Source: Guillardia theta CCMP2712 (taxonomy: Eukaryota > Cryptophyceae > Pyrenomonadales > Geminigeraceae). From it: a stretch of 25,000 nt of DNA. Below the pieces are notes generated by a model, which was not told where the DNA came from, searched no databases, and was given only the letters and a program-made list of their open reading frames with translations. This document shows, piece after piece, positions 17,098 through 25,000 of the stretch. Made by a program: the position numbers and the translations under genes. Location: NCBI RefSeq assembly GCF_000315625.1, contig NW_005434501.1, positions 1-25,000 of the forward strand. Reading direction: 5' to 3'. How positions within the stretch are numbered: position 1 is the stretch's first letter; every line of letters starts with the position of its first letter.

Positions 17098-18816
17098 ATG
17101 CTCGATCGCAAGATTTGGAACTCAGCACCATACCCCTTCGATCGCGGCGGCTGGGCCAAGAGCATATCAACAGGCAAAAGCTCCGCCTCAGCCTCACATG
17201 CACAATTGGAGTCAGCAAAGGCAGCAGCTGGATGGGATGGAAAGGACCAAACCTATGCTCATCACTTCTCCTCTTTACCGCGCGATTCAAGGCCTGCATA
17301 CTATTCGCCATCCTCTCATGATGCGTTACATGGAGTCCAGGTGCAGGGGATTCTTCTGCACACACTATGCAACGCTGATGGTTCTGTACAGAAAAACATC
17401 CTCGCCAGCACAATTAAGAAGCACTCCAGCATATCTGAACGGATCTTTGCTGCTAAAGCCAACAAAGTCGAACTTCTCCAATCCATGCTCGACGCTGATC
17501 CCGGTATGGAGAGCTCAAGAGGAGACAGAGGCATGGCACGGAGAGAAGAGTATGTGCAATCCTCGCTGTGTTTGAGACTGCCACCATAGGAACGAGACTT
17601 GAGGACGCAGACAACTTGGGCCGAACGATTCTCCACGCATCGGCGGCCTCAGGATGTATGTTCCGACGTACTCGTTTTGAGAGTACTCACTATCACATGT
17701 CAAGGTTTAGAGGTGACGAGCTTTCTGTGCGCACGATGCTCTACCCAAGCCAAGCCAAGCAATCAACTTGCCGAACGGGCATATCGTGCTAGTATCACAC
17801 AGGTTGCCTACTTGCCCTTGTCTGTGTGGAAGTCAAAAAGCTGTCATGACTCCGATGTCTCTTGTGCAGCAGTCGAGCAGCAACAGACTGGAAGTAGGAG
17901 ACCTTATGGAGTGGGGGTCGAGAGGCCCGGGCTCTAAGATTGCTGACCGCCGACAGAGGACTCAAACGTTGTTTTGTTTGATTTGAGATGTCTTGCTTGT
18001 TCTTCTTACGTGAACTCAGGTCGCTGAGTTTCCTGAACCTCAGAGACCACGCTGGTGACACCGCCTTGCATCTTGCAGCAGCGCAAGGAAACAACGACAT
18101 CGTGGAGCTGCTGTACTGCCAATATCACCTTTTGGAGCATCTAATGTTTTGCATCAGATTGTCTCGTGGGGTTGAGGTAGAGGTCAGAAACTTTGCTGGT
18201 CGCACAGCATTACACCTTGCTTGCCTCAACTGCAACTTGGACTGCATAAAGACCCTCATGGAAGGTGGAGCGAACGCACGTATGAGGGATAGGGAAGGCA
18301 GGAGACCATTGGACATGTAGGACAGTCTCCCTCCCTCCCTCCCTCCCTCCCTCCCTCTGTCCCTGTCCCTGTCCCTGTCTCACCCTCACTCCCTCACTCA
18401 CTCTCTCTTGCTACTGCCATATCTTCTTGTCTCAATTTCCTCCCTTGCTTGCCCGGCTGCTTTTCCCTGCTGCGCTCAGTGATTTCATCAGACTTCTCTC
18501 TTCTCTTGTGCTCTCTGCTCAATCGTAATTCAGGTCCGATGAGCCTCTTGTGCATGCGCTGCTCCGCGAGAAAGCCGGCAATGAGGTAGCCGTTCGCGGA
18601 GGCCCGACTCCCTTCGGCTGGGGCGACCATGACACTTACGTGGACGCGAATCTCACGGGCTTGGACAAGGTTGCAAAGCTTAGCAGGGGAAGGGGAAGGG
18701 GCACGAGAGAGAAGGGGAGGGCGAGGCATGAGGATGAAGGTATCGTGATGACACTGCTGGCTAAAGCTCAGGCCATCGACACCCAACTACGACCCGCGAC
18801 TTGGAAATTGGAGTGA
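17098..18816 (+). CDS. Ankyrin-repeat protein
   Basis: Exons 17098-17503, 17590-17655, 17705-17802, 17870-17967, 18020-18112, 18158-18316 and 18534-18816 splice in phase to about 400 aa. The N-terminal 110 residues are unrecognised (begins MLDRKIWNSAPYPFDRGGW). Then come about four to five ankyrin units: SERIFAAKANKVELLQSML, DADNLGRTILHASAASG followed by CLEVTSFLC, RDHAGDTALHLAAAQGNN followed by DIVELLLSRG, RNFAGRTALHLACLNCN, and a last one at REGRRPLDMS. A loop of about 45 residues interrupts the repeat after the second unit. The C-terminus (LLREKAGNEVAV, TPFGWGDHDTYV) is of unknown type; exon 7 may contain a further intron around the Arg/Gly stretch near 18690. The 45-nt intron at 18113 is in-frame and would disrupt a repeat if retained. 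The role is probably protein binding; partner unknown. Confidence 0.82.
18327..18400. repeat. CCCT / CCCTGT microsatellite in ankyrin-gene intron
   Basis: Tandem TCCC units followed by four TGTCCC hexamers and CTCACTC words, inside the 217-nt intron of the ankyrin gene. It lies on the pyrimidine-rich transcribed strand, mirroring the tract in the hydratase intron. Confidence 0.85.
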
Positions 18817-19226
18817 TCCTGCGCAAGCTGACTTACGCCAGGATCTCTGCGTGTGCCCATATTGGTACAAGTTAAAGTGAAATGATGGCCTTGCCTAACA
18901 ATGATGCAACCAGGTATTCTTTCACTGCAAGATCGTTCCCCCGCATCTCTGCTGAAATTTTGGCTTCGCGGTCAACTCCTTCTTCCTAATGCTTCCCACA
19001 ATGTAATGCATGAGTTGCAGGAGAAATTTCTGAGGAGCTTTAGCTTGCATTCAAAATTCTTCCAGGCGGATTAAGGCCCAAGAAAGATGGGTAGAGCAAG
19101 AAACATGAAATGTACGGACAAGGTCGTAATTGTTTTATTAAGCTATACAAAACATACAGGCTTAGAAAAATTGAACAAGTTCATCGATCTAAAGAAAGAA
19201 ATTTCAAATTAAAACACTCGAACTGC
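18817..19226. other. Convergent spacer
   Basis: About 400 bp between the ankyrin-gene stop and the stop of a small minus-strand gene. Composition is moderate, then AT-rich toward 19200. No other gene, tRNA or array seen; it should hold both 3' UTRs. Confidence 0.45.
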
Positions 19227-19460
19227 TTAGTGCGAGGTTGCTGTTGAGTGCTTCAGCCTGTAAACATTCCAGAATCCCATGGAGTTGGTCATGTAGTAGT
19301 AACCAGAGCCGAGTCCAGCCCAGACGAGCACGCCATAGGCCCACACAGCTGGCTTGAGGCCAACGTCACTGTGGTCGCCAGACATGGCGCGAGCCTGGGG
19401 GCGGAGAGAGCGGAGGGAGGAGCGAAGAGCAGGAAGAGTTGAACGAAGTGCGGGAAGCAT
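19227..19460 (-). CDS. Small single-span, probably mitochondrial membrane protein
   Basis: Intronless, ATG-initiated, 77 aa. The first ~25 residues (MLPALRSTLPALRSSLRSLR) are rich in Arg, Leu and Ser with no acid, typical of a mitochondrial presequence. A short linker follows (MSGDHSDVGLKP), then a single hydrophobic span (AVWAYGVLVWAGLGSGYYYM) and a short basic tail. Size and layout suit a small subunit of a respiratory complex, but I cannot assign a named subunit. It is the only gene in the window that seems to lack introns. The repeated LPALRS at the N-terminus is an internal duplication. Confidence 0.6.
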   Translation of the reverse strand: MLPALRSTLPALRSSLRSLRPQARAMSGDHSDVGLKPAVWAYGVLVWAGLGSGYYYMTNSMGFWNVYRLKHSTATSH

Positions 19461-20000
19461 TGCCGAGGATGCGGTTGGTGAGGGAGAAAGGCCTTTATGA
19501 AGCCTAGGGAGGAGTGCCTTGGGGCGGCAGGGGTGGGGTCTCGTCAGCAGGAAGGAGGAAGGGTGCTAGGTACTGGAAACGTTTGTCAGCCGGGGGTAGG
19601 TGAGCGATGTTGAGAGCACTGCTGATGGGTACAGAGAGGGGTAGGGTAAGCAACCTCGAACGAAAGAAAAACTCAATCTTAAAACTATTTTGTAACGTTG
19701 ATTTTGTGAAATTGACTTTATTTCAGGAATTAGATTCTATTTTTAAGTTGACAATAAAAGAAGCATAGATGCAAACATTTGACTAAAGAGCCTGCTACCA
19801 ATGAAAAATCAATTGTTTGAAGAATAATAAAAATAAACATTTTCATTTCAGAGCTTTATTGTCAATATTTTTCCTCTTCTTTTTGGTCAATAATTGTAAT
19901 GCGACTTGAGAAAGTTGTCAGAATCTATATATGATGAGCTTGACTATAAATATTTTTAAATGCTATTTGTAAAGGTGTCAATGACTCGTTCCACCGTCAG
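19461..20000. other. AT-rich spacer, no gene seen
   Basis: G-rich near the small gene's 5' end, then a long AT-rich stretch (about 19670-19975) with homopolymer runs and stops in all frames. No features beyond the likely promoter of the small gene. Confidence 0.5.
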
Positions 20001-21250
20001 CCACCGCCACGTTGCGACTCCTCGAAACGCGGCGTAAGCCTAGGCACTGTCTATAGGGGACCCTAGGACCTGTCATACCATTCCTAATAGGTTTGCTAAA
20101 TCATCCTTGTTTATAACTAACGTCCGGTCACCGCCGGAGGCCGGCCGCCGCCAGCGGCCTGAGCCTCGGAGCCTCGCCGGCGGAGCCTTCGAGCCCGGCC
20201 GGCGGCCCGCCGGCGGCATTGCAGGCAAGTCTTTACTCAAAGTTAAGTTAAAGATCAGTAGTGACTCGGAGCGGCCGAGGACGACTCGATGATGGCTACT
20301 ACTACTAGTACGGTACGTGTGACGACTGACTGGAGGCGGATGGCCGCCCACTGATCGGATGGGTTAATCCGAGACCGTTCCGAAGTTCAGCATCGAACCG
20401 TAACTGCGGCGGCATTGAATGCATATTACGGTACGGTACCGGGCGGTAGTATGCACACCTCTCAGGCTCAGTCAATGCGTCCGAGGCTACGCCATCATCC
20501 CGGGTCCATACCGTACGAAGGCCCCGGGGCCGGCGGCCCGCCGGGCCGGGCCCCCGGGGGCCCGGCTGCCCGCCGCGCAGTTACGGTTAAGCCCCCCAAC
20601 AGGTCTTGACGGTCACTGTGAAGGTATCAGTTAAGTTTGGGGGATCGGACAGCAGTCGGCAGGACTCCGACAATGATTCAAGCCGGGTTTGGTTCTCGCT
20701 GTCCAAGTTTTCTCTTCCGAGGCTCGCGGCCGTTTGGCCTGTGCGCGGCGGACAGTCACGGTGGCAGGGTCAAGCCTCCTTCGTCTCTCCTGATTGTCAC
20801 GGGCCTCGCCGCCGGGAGTGACTGATTTTTAACTGACTTCACTTTGAGTAACTTAGTAACTCGTAGGTCGCGGCCTCTCAGGCTCGCTGTCGGCCGGCGG
20901 CCCGCCGCCGGCCGGGAGCCCGGCGGCCCCGGCCGCCGGCCGGGGCCCGTGCCAGACTGCCAGGGACTCCGGGCCCGGACTGAGCCGCCGCAGTGAGCGG
21001 CCGCTCAGTCCCGGTACGGTCCGATCACGGCCCGGTATCATAGTATCGGCAGTGTCACTGATGACAGTGCCAGGACACGGTCGGACGCCGCGGCCAGGCC
21101 CCGTAACGGCGGGACCGTGACCGGGTCACCCCCCGTGTGACTCACGGTCCTGGCACGGTCACTGCCATCATTTGAAATGGCGCAGCCGCTGCCGCGCCTC
21201 GGTCGTTACTCAAAGTTAAGTGCCAGTGCCGGGCCTTGCTTTGAGATTCC
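20001..21250. repeat. Large GC-rich palindromic repeat block
   Basis: About 1.2 kb of CCGG/GGCC/CGGC-rich DNA with very strong self-complementarity (for example about 20520-20580 and 20880-20950). It is interrupted by short AT-containing words that recur: TTACTCAAAGTTAAGT at 20233-20248 and 21206-21221, and its partial inverse ACTTTGAGTAA at 20841-20851. CCGGTCACCG (20124-20133) and the 11-mer recur in the 11.4-kb copy. Frames through it are Pro/Gly/Arg-rich and not protein-like. I read it as nested or tandem copies of a GC-rich non-coding mobile or satellite family. Confidence 0.72.
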
Positions 21251-22015
21251 GAGCCGATTCATCAGTCGGGTTAGCTGGGTGAGGGATGGTAAAACAGAGT
21301 ACCCCTCCCAACAACCTTGATCCAATGGAAAGATCTGGGGTGAGGTAGTAGACCGAACCCCATGGTGAACTGATTTAAAAAAACGATGCTGTAGGGTGGG
21401 TCAGTCCTATTGGGCGGGTCAGGAAGGGTTGGTCGGGTGAAGAGGGGTGGTTCATGTTAATGCAAGCAGGGGTACTCAGGTACATGAATCAGGGGAAGGT
21501 TATGGGGTAGGTGGGGTGCGGACATTCGATGACGAAAAATGCTGCAAGGGAATGGGGAAGAGTTAAACAGGAGACGAGGGGAGGGAAGGCATGAAGAGAA
21601 GGCTAACACAATGATATGAAAACGAGATGACAAAGTTAAAGGGGTTCAGGTGGAGAGGTTTTTGATAGCGTAGATTAAGTGCATGATAGAGAGTGAGAAT
21701 ACTCATGGAACAACAAGTCGCAATATGTAGTCTCGCACAATTTTCTGCGGGGAATGGGGAAATGCAGTGTCTCTGTTTGACTCATCTGCTTTCAGATCCG
21801 ATAAGTCATCGTTTGAGAGACAGAAACCTCGTCATGACCCTCGGCGTTTATCTCCAACCAAGTTAACGCCCCTCAGCAACGATTGACCTGTCTCTGTATT
21901 CCTCGACTCGATTGATGTTCAGAGTGAAATGATCTGCGATAAGACAGCTACTTATCGTGAGTGACAAGATTTGGGGGTCATGCATGCCGCAGCTTTGCCG
22001 CAACACAACCCCGCC
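21251..22015. other. G-rich degenerate spacer and kinase-gene upstream region
   Basis: From about 21290 to 21530 the sequence has G-rich words (GGGTGAGG, GGGTGGGTCAG, GGGGTAGGTGGGG), the opposite-strand counterpart of the C-rich tracts near 11.2 and 13.8 kb. After that it is ordinary sequence leading to the start of the kinase gene. No coding region could be supported. Confidence 0.45.
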
Positions 22016-24785
22016 ATGGCTCTCCAGAAGGTGGCGGGGCAAGTTCAACCTGAATCTCTCACTGACACCCAGCTGCGAGAGGTGAGCAACCTTGAAAGTT
22101 AGAGGAGCCTCTGACTCTTCGATCTCTTCCTTAGATTGTGCGTCTACTGCCAGAGGAGGTGGAGCACTTCCGTAAAATGTTCGAACTTGCAGCTGGAAGC
22201 GGTCAGACTACCTTGCAGGGCAGATTGGCAGTCGCCTTCTTCGCTCGCTCTGGTTTACCGCAACAAACTCTCAAGACCGTGTGGGCTACATGCGATCGAG
22301 GACAGAAAGGCTTCTTGACTCGCTCTGAGTTTGTTCTCGCCGCCAGGCTGGTGGCACTTTCTCAGGTCGGTCTGCGGCCTACATTGGAACAGCTCATCAA
22401 CTACAAGCAAAAGTTTCCGATCCCCAAGTTTGAACTGCCAGACAACATCTACACCGACGACTTTGATGTCTCCGAGTCGGAAAGAGCAATCAAGCACGAA
22501 TATGACACCAACACTCAGAAGTGGAGGAGAACTCTGGTCAATGTCGTCATCGATCGGTACGCATTTGCCGAAGGCGCCATGCGAGCCGCGTATCACATGA
22601 GAGATCTGTCGGCCAGCGGAGAGAAGTCTCAGTTTGTCGCCAAGATCGCAAAGGTGATAGGAACGCCTGTAGCCCAGTACTTCGACGATGTTCGGATGCA
22701 AACTGAAGCTCAAAAGTGGGCGCATGAGTTTAACGGCAAGAACGTGCCGAAGCGCGTGGAGTTTATCGCCGCCTATGTCATGGAGCTGATTGACCGTCCC
22801 AACCGACCGATTTGCGGGGTCGAGCTGTTTGTTCCAGGGCAGTACGTCAAGTACAACAACAACTGGGATTGGAGCGACGACCGCCGAAACACCCCGCAGG
22901 TCACAAGATCGTTGACGTACGATCACTGCACGCGATCTCATGCGTGTCCCGGCAGGCCTTTTCACACTTCACCTGGGAGGCAAGCAACCACCAGCTGCTC
23001 ATCTGTGATATTCAGGTGGACTTGTTGCTTAACTTCCCCTCTCCTCTCCTCATCCTCCCTGTCTCCGCTTCTCTCCTACTCCCCAAACTTTACGCTTCTC
23101 TACCTCTACTCCCTTCCTACCTCCTCCCCTTCACTCCATCCCTGATTTTGCTGCAGGGAGTGGCGGACAAGTACACGGACCCGCAGATTCACTCGATCAA
23201 CGGAGGAGGATACGGGCAGGGGAACCTGGGGATGAAGGGGATCATGAAGTTCCTCGAGAGTCACACGTGCAATCACATCTGCAGATTCCTCAAACTCCCG
23301 GCAAAAGCCAGCAAGCGAACAGACGTGGGGACTGTGGTGATGGGAGGACACGGGCAAGGAACGCATGCTCCGCATCAGACCAAGTCTCCTGGCAAGATGG
23401 AGGAGGTGGTGAGGAACCTCCAGGTGCAATGGCAGCAGCAGCTGCAGGGGCTGCAGCAGCAGGCGCAGAACATCGCAATGGCAAAGTTGAATGCAGAGAG
23501 GAGAAAGATGCAAGAACAGCACATGTTAGAGCAGAAGGAGCAGCAGAGACTGCTAGGTTCCTCTCCTCTCGCCCTTCCCTTGCCCGCCGAATTCTGATTT
23601 CTGTGCAGAGATGGAGCGACGAAGGCTGGAGGAAGAGAAGATGAGATGGCTGGAGTCGGAGAAGAAGAAGCTGGGAGACCAGATGGAGCGAAGGCTCGAG
23701 GACGAGAGTGAGGCAGGCACTGGAGCATGCGAGTGAGCTGACGGCGTTCGCAGGACGGAGGGTTGAGAAGGAGGACGTCCAAGAGTTTCACGTTGCTGGA
23801 GGACCGCTGGACAGACCTTCAGCTGGGCAGAGCATGCGGAGGATCATCGGGCAAGTGGATCCTGCAGGGCTGACGGAGCTCTTTGACCTCAAGAAGCCTC
23901 TGCCTCCACACAAGGAGGCGAACGTGGGCGCGATGGCTGCGAGACGAGACTCAGGTGGAGGAGACAGTCTACATGAGCTGCAGCTCTTGAAGGATGCGCT
24001 TCCCGAGCACTGGGTGCGATTCGAGGAGACTCAAACCTTTTTTTCCGTCCTCCCCGCCTCTGCTCCTCCTCCTGCTCCTCCTCCTGCCCCCGCCCATGCT
24101 CCTGCTCCCGTTCCCGCTCCCGCAATCGCCCCAGCTGCAGCCCCAGCTCTTGTTAATCGTCCTCCTCGCTTCCAACACGGGCTTGACGAACTTCACGGAA
24201 TCGTCTTGGACTTCGGGCATGTGACTCCTAGGGTCGATCAGATGGCAGCCTCGAACGATGAGACAGCAGCAGCAGCAGCAGCAAGAGGAGGGGAGAGCAG
24301 GGCGGTGGATGAAGGAGCGAGAAAAGGAAGCGAGAAGGAGGAAGAGGCGCAGGAGGCGAAGAATGAGTTCGACACGTGCATGGAAGACAAGGACAGGAAC
24401 TCAGGGGATCTGAAAAACTGCATGCTCCTCAAGGTATCGCAAGAGCTGGACAAGATGCAGGACAAGAGTTGGACCCCGGCGCAGGAAGAGAGGCGAGTGT
24501 ACTCCCACTTTCCTTCTTCCCTTCTTCTCTACCCCTTCTCCTGCTCCTTCTGCTCATGCTCCTACTTCTCCTCCTCCCCCTCGTTTTTGTCATACCCTCC
24601 CCTTTCATCCTCGTCCCTCTGTTTTTCTCTCTTCCTGATCCTCAATCACTCTCGTCTTGCCTCATTCTCTCAGCAGGAAGATAGAGGAGGAGCATCCCTG
24701 CTTTGCGTTTGCCAATCACCACGTGGCGAAGGTGAAGGAGAGGAGTAGTTCATTGCCCAAGCAGCTCATGATGACACAACAATGA
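22016..24785 (+). CDS. EH-domain / alpha-kinase fusion protein
   Basis: Seven exons (22016-22081, 22135-22899, 22956-23015, 23157-23556, 23609-23707, 23754-24492, 24677-24785) give about 745 aa. The ATG at 22016 sits in a GCCATGG context. Residues ~30-105 form an EH domain (VAFFARSGLPQQTLKTVW, then RSEFVLAARLVALSQVG) with the conserved Trp; its EF-hand loop DRGQKGFLTRSE lacks most Ca-binding acids. Residues ~140-360 are an atypical alpha-kinase: FAEGAMRAAY, VAK lysine, HFTWEASNHQLLICDIQG, DKYTDPQIHS, Gly-rich GGGYGQGNLG, and the zinc-site H-x-C-x3-C in SHTCNHIC. A Gln/Glu coiled coil, a Pro/Ala low-complexity stretch and a charged Cys-containing tail follow. The family phosphorylates Ser/Thr in helical substrates; EH domains bind NPF motifs in endocytic proteins, so a role in membrane traffic is inferred. 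The last intron (24493-24676) is GC-AG with an AG/GCGAGT donor. Confidence 0.88.
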
Positions 24786-25000
24786 ATCTCTTCCTCTTCG
24801 ACTCCCTCCTCCCTCCTCCCTCCTCCTCTTCTTGTGCCGATGAGCAACCAAGACGATCAGTCCCCTCCTTCACCAAGTCGTAGGCTGAAGACCGACGAAC
24901 TCTGAGCAGAGGAGGGGAAGAGAGGAATGAGGGAGAAGAAGAGAGAAGACGGAGAGGAGTCAGAAGACAGCAAGGGGAGCAGGTGCAGGTTGAACCTCCT
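24786..25000. other. 3' flank of kinase gene, purine/pyrimidine-rich
   Basis: Contains CTCCCTCC runs (about 24800-24830) and then a GAGGAGA-rich stretch to the window end. It is probably 3' UTR and the start of a spacer. No gene is visible in this piece. Confidence 0.45.

Noticed and set aside
20415-20825. Overlapping Pro/Gly/Arg-rich frames in the GC block
   Set aside because: Composition is that of translated GC-rich repeats, frames are open on several strands at once, and no domain is visible.
23889-24220. Minus-strand frames rich in Glu/Gly/Arg opposite the kinase tail
   Set aside because: They are shadows of the Pro/Ala-rich coding stretch on the plus strand.
1-25000. CRISPR arrays, bacterial operons, rRNA or tRNA genes
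   Set aside because: Direct repeats here are telomeric or simple-sequence. Genes are intron-rich and eukaryotic. I saw no cloverleaf or rRNA-like sequence by eye, though no dedicated scan was run.

Overview
This is the left end of a eukaryotic nuclear chromosome or scaffold. It opens with about 250 bases of CCCTAAA repeat (the TTTAGGG telomere type), with the C-rich strand at the 5' end as expected for a true terminus. The genes are broken by many short introns, mostly 41-56 nt GT-AG, plus a few GC-AG introns and one likely GA-AG intron. One gene encodes the chlorophyll enzyme Mg-protoporphyrin IX methyltransferase. Its N-terminus looks like a signal peptide ending in an Ala-His-Ala/Phe cleavage motif, the bipartite presequence used by algae with a complex red-derived plastid. 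My best guess is a cryptophyte (Guillardia-like) alga; another alga with a secondary red plastid is not excluded. I built every gene model by hand from splice signals, frame and protein similarity. Each chosen exon set sums to a whole number of codons.

Layout. 1-1080 is telomere and subtelomere: the canonical array, a 20-bp satellite and a long array of a variant heptamer (CCCGAAA). 1081-1800 holds a GC-rich palindrome and little else. 1808-11105 is a compact gene block: DPH2 (+), a 13-exon gene of unknown function (+), an unknown gene with an acidic N-terminus (-), plastid CHLM (+) and a SARNP/Tho1-type SAP-domain mRNA-export factor (-). 11106-14137 is a repeat island with GC-rich repeat blocks, C-rich degenerate repeats, a decayed Ty1/copia RNase H fragment and an inverted interstitial telomere repeat. 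14138-19460 is a second gene block: a multi-pass membrane protein (+), a FAH-superfamily 2-keto-4-pentenoate-hydratase-like protein (-), an ankyrin-repeat protein (+) and a small probable mitochondrial membrane protein (-). 19461-22015 is AT-rich and then extremely GC-rich repeat DNA, followed by G-rich degenerate sequence. 22016-24785 encodes a protein joining an EH domain to an alpha-kinase domain, followed by coiled-coil and low-complexity tails.

The genes do not form one pathway. They are housekeeping functions (diphthamide synthesis, mRNA export, chlorophyll synthesis, catabolic hydratase) mixed with unrecognised proteins. The most unusual items are the EH/alpha-kinase fusion, the non-canonical introns, the homogeneous variant telomere array, and a dispersed GC-rich repeat family whose copies share the 11-mer ACTTTGAGTAA and the 10-mer CCGGTCACCG.
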